From UBA7328 sp965247965 (GTDB lineage Bacteria > Bacteroidota > Bacteroidia > Chitinophagales > Saprospiraceae), in NCBI GenBank assembly GCA_965247965.1, contig OZ252053.1, positions 496,001-560,000 on the forward strand: 64,000 nt of DNA. Reading direction: 5' to 3'. The notes under the pieces were generated by a model that had not been told where the DNA came from, did not search any database, and saw only the letters and a list, made by a program, of their open reading frames with translations. Within the stretch, counting starts at the first letter, position 1. Each line of letters starts with the position of its first letter. This document shows, in pieces, positions 18,439-26,646 of the stretch. The position numbers were made by a program, and so were the translations under genes.

Positions 18439-20088
18439 ATGTTAAGATCGATTCACAGAATTCTTATTTCCTGTCTTTTAATGACCGGTTTCATTGGAAC
18501 ATACCAAAAGATCGATGCTCAAGCACCACAACCCGTAATACCTAAAAACTTCAAGCCTTTTATATATCCATCGCCGCAAGAGTTATTGGAAAAATATTCG
18601 GATGAAGTAATGATGAAAGCAGCTTTGGAGATGGCCCGGATTAACCACCTTAATAATAGAAATGGAAACTATACGTCTACATGGGAATCACTTGATAGGC
18701 ATAAAGCCCCTGAATGGTATCTGGATGCCAAATTTGGTATGTTTGTCGACTGGGGATTGTACAGCATCCCCGCATACGCCCCCACTGGTTACCCAGACTG
18801 GTATTTGTGGCGTATGATGACTGATACCAAGGAGTATCATGATAAATTTTGGGGAGAGGACTTCCACCCTGACGATTTTATTCAGCTTTTTACAGCGCAG
18901 GATTTCGACGCCGAGTATCTTACAGAGGTGGCAAAGGAGGCCGGTATGAAGTACATAGTTCCCTTCCTAAAACATCACGATGGCTTCAGTCTCTGGAATT
19001 CCAGCTATACCCTTCGCAATTCAGTCGAGATGGGGCCACACAGGGATATCGCAAAAGAGTGGATGGAAGCCTGCAAAAAAAGTCGTATGAAGTTTGGTTT
19101 TTATTATTCCATTGATGACTGGTTGTATCCCATTATAGGAGCGGACAATAAACTCAGGGTTCGGGAGTGGCATGCAACGGATGGGTCAGATCTTAAGATC
19201 GGCCCATACGATGAGATTAAATTTAAAGGAATGCAGTTAGCAGGCAAAATACCAGTTGGCGATTTTTACAATGAGTACATTAACCCCACGGCTATCGAGT
19301 TCATTGACAAATACGATCCAGACCTTATCTGGCTGGACGGTGATTGGATTTTGGACGCTGATGAACGCGAAACCAGAACGCTTGTTGCATACTATTATAA
19401 TCAGGCGAAAGGACGTAAAGAGGTTGCAGTTAATGATGGATATGGTAATTCGCGCATGATCCCCACACGTGGCCAGGGTCCGGATCCTGGAGTTCATGGT
19501 GATTTCAATCGAAGTGAGGGATCGTACACTCCTGGTATAGATAAAAATTATGACAATCCATGGGAGGAATGTCATGGGCTGAGTCATTCTTTCGGCTATA
19601 ACTGGGAAGAGACGGATGATGATGTCCGCTCGGCCAAAGAATTACTTACCATGCTCATTGAGGTAGTAGCCGGAGGGGGTAACATGTTGCTCATTACTAA
19701 TCTTACAAACACTGGAAAACTGGACCCTCTTCTTGCAGAACGTTTGAAAGTAGTTGGTGCCTGGCTAAAGATTAACCATGAATCAATCTATGCTACCCGA
19801 AAGTGGAAACACTTTGCTGAAAAGGACGTTCGCTTCACACGCAGCAAAGATGACAGATTTGTTTACGCAATAGCCACTCAATGGCCGGGACAAATATTTT
19901 CTTCATCCTTATTGAAACCAAAACCAGGTTCATCTATTCTAATGCTGGGGTATGACAAACCACTGGAGTGGAATTTGAAAAACGGAAAATTAAATTTGGT
20001 TCTTCCTGGCCAGTTTCAGGATGAAAAAAACAGACCATGTGAGAATGCCTGGGTATTTAAAATAGAAGTTGATCAGAAGTCGAATTAG
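18439..20088 (+). CDS. GH29 alpha-L-fucosidase, secreted (copy 1)
   Basis: A 549-residue enzyme with an N-terminal signal peptide ending near IDAQ. GH29 enzymes remove terminal alpha-L-fucose with retention. Visible hallmarks are KFGMFVDWGLYSIPAYAP (the F.HWG-like first strand), the substrate-binding KHHDGF motif (Lys178-Phe183) and the nucleophile motif WLDGDW with Asp300. A C-terminal beta-sandwich follows from about residue 440. It overlaps neither neighbour: its stop is one base before the ATG of the GH95 gene, so the pair is likely translationally linked. The second copy at 24996-26645 matches closely in its last third but differs at KHHDGF. Specificity (linkage, sulfated or not) cannot be predicted. 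Confidence 0.93.
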   Translation: MLRSIHRILISCLLMTGFIGTYQKIDAQAPQPVIPKNFKPFIYPSPQELLEKYSDEVMMKAALEMARINHLNNRNGNYTSTWESLDRHKAPEWYLDAKFGMFVDWGLYSIPAYAPTGYPDWYLWRMMTDTKEYHDKFWGEDFHPDDFIQLFTAQDFDAEYLTEVAKEAGMKYIVPFLKHHDGFSLWNSSYTLRNSVEMGPHRDIAKEWMEACKKSRMKFGFYYSIDDWLYPIIGADNKLRVREWHATDGSDLKIGPYDEIKFKGMQLAGKIPVGDFYNEYINPTAIEFIDKYDPDLIWLDGDWILDADERETRTLVAYYYNQAKGRKEVAVNDGYGNSRMIPTRGQGPDPGVHGDFNRSEGSYTPGIDKNYDNPWEECHGLSHSFGYNWEETDDDVRSAKELLTMLIEVVAGGGNMLLITNLTNTGKLDPLLAERLKVVGAWLKINHESIYATRKWKHFAEKDVRFTRSKDDRFVYAIATQWPGQIFSSSLLKPKPGSSILMLGYDKPLEWNLKNGKLNLVLPGQFQDEKNRPCENAWVFKIEVDQKSN

Positions 20089-20089
20089 C

Positions 20090-23000
20090 ATGAAATCATT
20101 ATCAGTTAATTGGAGACCCTTTTTGAAAGTTAAATTTTTAACATTGATAGCCTGTTGTTTACTGCTCCATCTAAATGCATGTAGGCAAGAAGTTAGTTCA
20201 GGTTATGGTTTACGAAATCAGCATGCGGCACCTGACTTTCGCGCCAGAGACATAGCTGATTGGCAGACATTTCGAAAATTGAGTGATTTCCGGGGCTCCC
20301 ATGTCGTGCTGTTGTGGGTAAATGACAAATGGATTTCACAAAACCAGGATGCACTGGCAGAGACAATACAGACCGTTCAAAATGCCGCTGGTAATCAAAA
20401 AGTTATTTTTCTACTGTTTGCTCCTCTGCTGCGTACACAGCATAATCAGTATGAAGGTGGGCCGGACCACCCATCCTATTCTTATCTTGGCAGGAATTTC
20501 ATACTTGAGGAAAACTTTACAGACGCCTACGCCCTTGGTGATCCCGGACTAAAAGTGGCAACGCTATATGGAGTAACAGTATCACCACATGTTATCCTGA
20601 TCGATCCAAATGGAATCATCAAATATCAAGGCGCGACTTCCGGATTCCCAGGAGCCATTTCCGATGCTTTGGATGGACAAATATTGGTCCCACAATTCAT
20701 AGATGCGGAAATACCCCTTGATTCCGTTAAAACCGCAAGCAAGCTACAGGTGACGGCGCTTAATCTGAAAGGCAAAGCTGACGCACCCACCGAGCCGCTT
20801 TCGCTGTGGTACAGGCAACCGGCGTTTGACTGGGAGACCGAAGCGTTGCCGCTGGGTAACGGTTCGATCGGCGCCATGGTGTTTGGCGGTATTACAAATG
20901 AACGTATTCAGTTTACGGAAGAGACGTTCTGGGAAGGCGGTCCTGATGAAAATGGTTGGAAGGATCCGGACCCTCTTGGCACAGCAGACCCTGACCGCTG
21001 GAAACGTGAGAAAAAGATTTGGGCCGGGACAGATGACGTTAACGTGCATCAGCATCTTTTAGGATTTCAAGGTGTTGGTACCTCAATGTGCTATGGTGGG
21101 AAAGTGGGTACCTATCAACCTATGGGCTGGATTAACGCGACATTGAATGGGGAAGGCGATCTCCGTAACTATAGACGCCAGTTGGACATAAGGAGTGGGG
21201 TTCATACGATCAACTACGAACAGGGAGATGCCCAATTAACCCGCGAGTACTTCTGCAGTAATGTGGACCAGGTCCTCGTTATGCGTTTTGGATCGTCCAA
21301 GCCTATTAACATCACATTGGACATGGCATTTGATTTCGCTACCGAAAAGTCTGCTGAAGGCAACACCTTTGTTGGGCGTGGCGCTCATCCTTCTAACGGT
21401 TTGAATTATGTTGTGCGCATGGCCGTGGATCCAAAAGATGGAAATATCACCATAACGGAAAACGGGATCAGTGTTGCGGATGGAAGTGAAGTAACTGTTA
21501 TAATGGCGGTGGCAACGGATTACAAACAGGTCTGGCCAACCTATCGCGGCAGAGACCCTGAAGCGTTGACAAAGCAAAGAATAGCTGATGCACAATCGAA
21601 GCCGTATGAGAAGTTGCTGGCGGATCATATGTCCGAACATATGGAACTGATGGATCGTATGGCGTTGGATTTTGGGGGAGAGGATATGAAAAGTCTGCCA
21701 ACGGATGAACGCCTGAAGATGTACAAGGCCGAAGGGAGCCAGGACCGTCACCTGGAAACACTACTCTTTCAATTTGGCCGGTATATTCTTGTTTCAAGTT
21801 CGCGTAAGAACTCACAGTTGCCGGCAAATCTGCAGGGAGTATGGAATCTCGGTAAGAAGACGTCCTGGCCCCTCACCTTTTTCCTTGATATTAACCAGGA
21901 GATGAATTATTGGGCAGCTGAAACCGGAAATCTCGGTGATTTGTCGAAGCCGTTCATACGGTTTATTGACAACATTCGGCATATGGGACGTGATGCGGCC
22001 AAAACATTCTTTGGATCTCGGGGATGGACGTGTGGATACTATGCCGGCCCATTCGGAATAACCACCTGGCATACAACGGGACAATATGGCCTGTGGCGGG
22101 AGTGCTCTGCCTGGTTATGTCAGAACGTCTGGGACCACTACGCCTTCAGCGGTGACAAAGAGTTTTTGAGGACTCAGGGCTACCCGATCATGAAGGGCTG
22201 TGCTGAATTCTTCCTCGATGACTTGGTGGAAATGGAGAACGGTACTTTGCTGCTGTGTCCCAGTTCTTCGCCGGAGAATTTTGATCGTGGTACTTTAGTC
22301 ACGAGGGGGACCGGGTTTGGCCAGCAAATGGCATGGGATATCCTTAATAACACGATTGAAGCAAGTGAGATTCTCGATGTGGATCCTGAGTTCCGCAAAG
22401 AATGCAAGAAGGCATTTAATCGTCTTTCCCCGAACAAAATAGGCCACAAAGGGCAATTACAGGAATGGTATGATGACAGTGGCGTAGTCGAATCCAGTAG
22501 CCTACTCCAATCCCATCTGCTGGGCCTTTATCCGGGCAGGCAGCTATCTATGCAAAAGACGCCTGAGTTGGCCAAAGCTGCGAAAGTTTCTATGCAAGGG
22601 CGAGAAACAGGTGACATGCTGGACTTTGTGGCGGGGCATAAAATGTGCCTATATAGCAGGTTGTACGAACCTGAGAAATCTTACACGTATGCACGCAGAA
22701 TGTTAAGTGGTGAAGGCGACCGTATTTTCGATAACATGTTTAGCTCTTGTTTTGATGTTTTTGAGATTGATGGTAACTGCGGTTATGTAGCTGGTGTTGC
22801 CGAAATGCTGATTCAGAGTCATCTTGGTGAGATACATCTTCTTCCCGCTTTACCAAAGGCGTGGAGTACTGGCTCTGCCAAAGGCCTGCGTGCACGCTCG
22901 GGTATCGAAGTGGATATAAAGTGGGAGAACATGAAAGCAATTTCAGCCGAGGTTCGACCCAAAATTGATGGCACGCGCAAAATACGTTCTCCAAAAGGTC

Positions 23001-23113
23001 AAACAATTCTAGCGATAAAGAGTGATGGTAAAGAAGTTAAATTTGATCTGGATGAGACAGGTGCTGCAGTAGTGGATATGAAGGCTGGAAAAACCTATCA
23101 GTTGAAGTTTTAA
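20090..23113 (+). CDS. Thioredoxin-like domain fused to GH95 alpha-L-fucosidase, lipoprotein (copy 1)
   Basis: The start chosen is the ATG at 20090 (MKSLSVNWRPFL), directly after the GH29 stop, giving a 1007-residue lipoprotein with lipobox LNAC. Residues ~45-220 look like a redoxin/AhpC-TSA fold: APDFRARDIADW, LSDFRGSHVVLLWV, and YGVTVSPHVILIDPNGIIKY with the cis-proline. The CxxC position reads NDKWISQNQ and has no cysteine, so no redox chemistry is expected. From ~235 the GH95 catalytic protein follows: LPLGNGSIGAMVFGG, LPANLQGVWN, the general-acid region CPSSSPEN and the EIDGNCG motif. In this copy the usual HRHxSHL stretch is replaced by SSLLQSHLL and the INI-type Asn pair reads LDINQEMNYW. 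GH95 enzymes invert alpha-1,2-type fucosidic bonds. Confidence 0.85.
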   Translation: MKSLSVNWRPFLKVKFLTLIACCLLLHLNACRQEVSSGYGLRNQHAAPDFRARDIADWQTFRKLSDFRGSHVVLLWVNDKWISQNQDALAETIQTVQNAAGNQKVIFLLFAPLLRTQHNQYEGGPDHPSYSYLGRNFILEENFTDAYALGDPGLKVATLYGVTVSPHVILIDPNGIIKYQGATSGFPGAISDALDGQILVPQFIDAEIPLDSVKTASKLQVTALNLKGKADAPTEPLSLWYRQPAFDWETEALPLGNGSIGAMVFGGITNERIQFTEETFWEGGPDENGWKDPDPLGTADPDRWKREKKIWAGTDDVNVHQHLLGFQGVGTSMCYGGKVGTYQPMGWINATLNGEGDLRNYRRQLDIRSGVHTINYEQGDAQLTREYFCSNVDQVLVMRFGSSKPINITLDMAFDFATEKSAEGNTFVGRGAHPSNGLNYVVRMAVDPKDGNITITENGISVADGSEVTVIMAVATDYKQVWPTYRGRDPEALTKQRIADAQSKPYEKLLADHMSEHMELMDRMALDFGGEDMKSLPTDERLKMYKAEGSQDRHLETLLFQFGRYILVSSSRKNSQLPANLQGVWNLGKKTSWPLTFFLDINQEMNYWAAETGNLGDLSKPFIRFIDNIRHMGRDAAKTFFGSRGWTCGYYAGPFGITTWHTTGQYGLWRECSAWLCQNVWDHYAFSGDKEFLRTQGYPIMKGCAEFFLDDLVEMENGTLLLCPSSSPENFDRGTLVTRGTGFGQQMAWDILNNTIEASEILDVDPEFRKECKKAFNRLSPNKIGHKGQLQEWYDDSGVVESSSLLQSHLLGLYPGRQLSMQKTPELAKAAKVSMQGRETGDMLDFVAGHKMCLYSRLYEPEKSYTYARRMLSGEGDRIFDNMFSSCFDVFEIDGNCGYVAGVAEMLIQSHLGEIHLLPALPKAWSTGSAKGLRARSGIEVDIKWENMKAISAEVRPKIDGTRKIRSPKGQTILAIKSDGKEVKFDLDETGAAVVDMKAGKTYQLKF

Positions 23114-23142
23114 CCAAACATACTATTTCCAAAACAAAACTA

Positions 23143-23254
23143 CGACCTATTATAAACCAAAATAAAAAATCTAGCTTAAGAAAATTAACTTTTAGTATAA
23201 ACATATAGAAAGTCCAGCGATCCTATCCTATAAATTAGAACCCTAATTAATTAC
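23143..23254 (+). repeat. Duplicated ~110-bp leader, copy A
   Basis: This AT-rich segment after the first GH95 gene matches 34779-34889 at roughly 85 percent of positions with one small gap (from CGACCTAT to TTAGAACCCT..TTAATTA). In copy B it directly precedes and includes the start of a GH29 gene. Here no gene begins at the equivalent point (the ATG is replaced), and the sulfatase starts about 80 bases later. It looks like a promoter or leader left behind by rearrangement. Confidence 0.75.
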
Positions 23255-23330
23255 ACGATATTTCATGGATTTTAATTATCCCAATAGTCATTTTAAACAA
23301 TTATCCACAATATTCTAAAACAAAACCAAT

Positions 23331-24800
23331 ATGAATAACTTTTTATTGACCATTGTAGCGACATTGCTTGTCACGGTGCAGTCCTGTTCGACCGTGAAAG
23401 AAGATGCAAAAAAGTATAACGTACTGTTTATCGCCGTGGATGATCTTCGCCCCAAGCTTGGCTGTTACGGGGATACGGAAGTACTTTCGCCGAACATTGA
23501 TGACCTGGCCTCGCTGGGAGTTGTATTTATGAATCATTATGTTCAGGTTGCCACCTGCGGGGCCTCGCGCAATGCCCTTATGCTGGGCAGGATGCCAGGA
23601 GAAATCACCGGGTTAACGAATAGAGCCTTCAGCCCGTTTACCAAGCTCAGGGAGTCGGGGGTGATGCCTGACCTGAATGATTCCCTTGGAATGATTGCCC
23701 TGCCTGAACTTTTCAAACTCCATGGATATACCACGGTGGTTACCGGCAAAGTATCTGGCAATCATCAGACCCAGTCTGATATGCCCGGAGCCTGGGACAG
23801 GTCATACCCTTACCCGGACCACTTAGACAGACCTGCGAAAAGAACATACGAGAAACCTATGGTAGTCAAAATACTTGATGCACCTGATTCCACTCTTATC
23901 GAAGGGAAGATTGCAGCGGATGCGATCAGTGAATTACGAACACTCAAGGCAGAAGATAAACCATTTTTCCTGGGAGTTGGATTCATCAGGCCGCATCTAC
24001 CGTTTTGGGCCCCGAGGAAATACTGGGATCTTTATGACCGTGACATGTTAAAACTTGCGGATTTTCAGGAAACACCCTCAGGCTGCGACCGCAGCATCAG
24101 CCTGCATGAAAGCTTTGAGATGAGAGACCAGTACACCCAGCTTGATGTACCCGATGCTGAGACCGAAGCCAGGATCCTGCGTCACGGTTACAATGCCTGT
24201 GTGAGTTATATTGATGCCCAGGTGGGCAAAGTGCTGGATGAGCTTGACCATCTGGGATTACGGGATAATACAATTGTAGTGCTCTGGGGCGACCATGGCT
24301 GGCACCTTGGGGATTACGGTACATGGGGCAAGCATACCTGCTTTGACTGGGGTCTTAGGAGTCCCCTGATCATCAGCATGCCCGGCATGGAAAGCACGGG
24401 TCCTTCCCGGGGATTGGTGGAAACGGTGGATATATACCCAACCCTGGCTGAGTTATGCGGATTGCAAACGCCTGTAAACCTTGATGGGAAAAGTATGCTA
24501 CCACTGATTGATAACCCGGGACTTCCCGGCAAAAAATATGTCAGGGGATATATGGCCGAAGGAGAATGGAGAGAGGATCAATTTCTGTATCGCCAGTTCA
24601 AACAACAACCCATGGGCTATACCATACGTACGGAGCGATACCGACTGGTTCAGTGGAGGGACAAGAACACGGGACAACCTGTTGATTACGTTGAGCTGTA
24701 TGATCACCAGAATGATCCGGGAGAAACCGTCAATGTAGCTGAAGAGAATTCCCGGGTGGTAGCAGAGTTAGGCAAGTTTATTACTCCGGTAAGGCAGTAA
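23331..24800 (+). CDS. S1 sulfatase, iduronate-2-sulfatase-like (copy 1)
   Basis: A 489-residue sulfatase with a lipobox signal (VQSC, Cys19). The core begins YNVLFIAVDDLRPKLGCYGD and carries the variant formylglycine motif CGASR (Cys76-Arg80), both characteristic of the S1 branch related to iduronate-2-sulfatase that Bacteroidota use on algal and host glycans. A WGDHGWHLGDYG metal-binding motif sits near residue 320. It is clearly paralogous to 33304-34776, with most differences conservative, and is the last gene of the first GH29-GH95-sulfatase block. The enzyme is expected to be lipid-anchored and to act on sulfated oligosaccharides. The substrate position is not determinable. Confidence 0.93.
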   Translation: MNNFLLTIVATLLVTVQSCSTVKEDAKKYNVLFIAVDDLRPKLGCYGDTEVLSPNIDDLASLGVVFMNHYVQVATCGASRNALMLGRMPGEITGLTNRAFSPFTKLRESGVMPDLNDSLGMIALPELFKLHGYTTVVTGKVSGNHQTQSDMPGAWDRSYPYPDHLDRPAKRTYEKPMVVKILDAPDSTLIEGKIAADAISELRTLKAEDKPFFLGVGFIRPHLPFWAPRKYWDLYDRDMLKLADFQETPSGCDRSISLHESFEMRDQYTQLDVPDAETEARILRHGYNACVSYIDAQVGKVLDELDHLGLRDNTIVVLWGDHGWHLGDYGTWGKHTCFDWGLRSPLIISMPGMESTGPSRGLVETVDIYPTLAELCGLQTPVNLDGKSMLPLIDNPGLPGKKYVRGYMAEGEWREDQFLYRQFKQQPMGYTIRTERYRLVQWRDKNTGQPVDYVELYDHQNDPGETVNVAEENSRVVAELGKFITPVRQ

Positions 24801-24833
24801 TTTTAAATGAGGTAAACTAAATCGTAATATTAT

Positions 24834-24962
24834 GATAGTACGATCATAGGTCATCGTTCTATTCCTGGGGATTTCCTGGAGGCCGGGAATGAAGGTAAAT
24901 GGGAGGAACCACCCTTTGAACGGCCCGTCGAACTGCTAAAAATAAGAGCCTATACCAAATAA
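24834..24962 (+). pseudogene. Orphan C-terminal gene tail
   Basis: In the gap between the first sulfatase and second GH29 gene a frame reads HRSIPGDFLEAGNEGKWEEP followed by PFERPVELLKIRAY and a stop at 24962. It has protein-like composition, no start codon or upstream continuation, and a stop shortly before it. I read it as the surviving 3' end of a deleted gene. The family is not recognised. Confidence 0.35.
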
Positions 24963-24995
24963 TATGTTCAAAATGATTAATTATAATTATGTATT

Positions 24996-26645
24996 ATGAT
25001 AAAATCAATTCACAGAATTATTATGGCCGTTGTATTTCCGGTCGTTTTTATTGGGGCGTTAATAAAGGTGGATGCTCAGGCCCCACAACCTGTAAGGCCT
25101 GAAAACTTCAAGCCATATATTTATCCATCACCGCAAGAGTTAAGGGATAAATATTCGGATGAAGTAATGCTAAGGGCTGACCAGGAAATGGCCAGAGCAA
25201 GCCAGATAAATAGTCGAAGTGGCTATTATAGGGCTACCTGGGAATCACTTGATAAGCATAGCGCACCTGAATGGTTTTTGGATGCTAAGTTTGGAATGTT
25301 TGTAGACTGGGGGTTGTGGAGTATTCCGGCATATGCACCTACCGGTTACCCGGATTGGTATCTGTGGCGTATGAACACAGATACCAGAAAATACCATGAG
25401 AAATATTGGGGTAAGGATTTTTTGGCTGATGATTTCATTCCACTATTTACTGCCAAAGATTTTGACGCTGAGCATCTTGCGGATGTTGCACTGGAAGCGG
25501 GCATGAAGTACGTAGTGCCTTTTCTCAAGCAATGTGATGGATTCTGTCTTTGGAATTCCAGCTATACGCTTCGCAATTCAGTAGAGATGGGACCAAACCG
25601 TGATATCGCCAAGGAATGGATGGAGGCCTGCAAAAAACGCAATTTAAAATTTGGATTTTATTACTCCATCGACGATTGGATTTATCCCATTATAGCCTCC
25701 GATAATAAGCTACGGATCCGGGAATGGCATGCCAGGGACGGTTCTGATTTTAAGATCAGTCCCTATGATGAAAAGGCCTGGGAAAGGGTGCAGGTGTCAG
25801 GAAAGATCCCTGTCAGGGATTTTTATAACCAATACATTAATCCGACCGCATTTGAATTCATTGACAAATATGATCCTGATTTAATCTGGTTGGACGGGGA
25901 TTGGATCTTTGATGGAGATGAGCGCAACACGAAAGCCCTCGTTGCATACTATTACAATCAGGCGAAAGGTCGAAAAGAGGTGGCGGTAAACGATGGATAT
26001 GGTAATTCGCGTATGATCCCCACACGAGGCCAGGGTCCGGACCATGTTGTCCATGGAGATTTCAATCGAAGTGAGGGATTGTATAGTCCGGGTGTAGATA
26101 AAAATTATGACAATCCATGGGAAGAATGTCATGGGCTGAGTCGTTCCTTCGGTTATAACTGGGAGGAGACGGATGAAGATGTGCGTTCGGCTAAGGAATT
26201 ACTAAATATGCTTATTGAAGTAGTCGCCGGGGGAGGTAATATGTTACTCATTACCAATCTTACCAACACTGGAAAACTCGACCCTCTACTCGCAGAACGA
26301 TTGAAAGTGGTCGGTGCCTGGCTAAAAATAAATCATGAGTCAATATATGCTACCCGAAAGTGGAAACACTTTGCCGAAAAAGACATTCGCTTCACGCGCA
26401 GTAAGGATAACAGGTTTGTTTACGCAATAGCCACGCAATGGCCTGGACAAGTATTTTCTTCGTCCCTGCTAAAGCCAAAACCCGGATCATCTGTCACTAT
26501 GCTTGGATATAACAAATCCCTGGAATGGAATTTGAAAAATGGAGAATTGAATGCGATTCTCCCTGCTAATCTTCAGGATGAAAAGAACAGACCATGTGAG
26601 AATGCATGGGTATTTAAAATTGAAGTTGATCGGAAGTCGAATTAG
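24996..26645 (+). CDS. GH29-like fucosidase, secreted (copy 2, altered active-site motif)
   Basis: A 549-residue paralogue of 18439-20088 with the same domain layout, a signal peptide ending near VDAQ, and the nucleophile Asp300 preserved in WLDGDW. The normally conserved KHHDGF motif reads KQCDGFC here (Lys178, Gln179, Cys180), replacing two histidines expected to contact the fucose. The rest of the fold is intact and the last third is almost identical to copy 1, which argues against simple decay. The enzyme may have changed specificity or lost activity. Its stop is one base before the ATG of the second GH95 gene, repeating the copy-1 arrangement. Confidence 0.88.
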   Translation: MIKSIHRIIMAVVFPVVFIGALIKVDAQAPQPVRPENFKPYIYPSPQELRDKYSDEVMLRADQEMARASQINSRSGYYRATWESLDKHSAPEWFLDAKFGMFVDWGLWSIPAYAPTGYPDWYLWRMNTDTRKYHEKYWGKDFLADDFIPLFTAKDFDAEHLADVALEAGMKYVVPFLKQCDGFCLWNSSYTLRNSVEMGPNRDIAKEWMEACKKRNLKFGFYYSIDDWIYPIIASDNKLRIREWHARDGSDFKISPYDEKAWERVQVSGKIPVRDFYNQYINPTAFEFIDKYDPDLIWLDGDWIFDGDERNTKALVAYYYNQAKGRKEVAVNDGYGNSRMIPTRGQGPDHVVHGDFNRSEGLYSPGVDKNYDNPWEECHGLSRSFGYNWEETDEDVRSAKELLNMLIEVVAGGGNMLLITNLTNTGKLDPLLAERLKVVGAWLKINHESIYATRKWKHFAEKDIRFTRSKDNRFVYAIATQWPGQVFSSSLLKPKPGSSVTMLGYNKSLEWNLKNGELNAILPANLQDEKNRPCENAWVFKIEVDRKSN

Positions 26646-26646
26646 C

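Noticed and set aside
20626..21055. Minus-strand ORFs opposite the GH95 and sulfatase genes
   Set aside because: They are shadows of strongly coding plus-strand frames and recur opposite both paralogues only because the DNA is conserved.
26551..26646. Longer N-terminus for the second redoxin-GH95 protein
   Set aside because: It overlaps the GH29 coding end and would bury the lipoprotein signal; the ATG at 26647 matches the arrangement at 20090.
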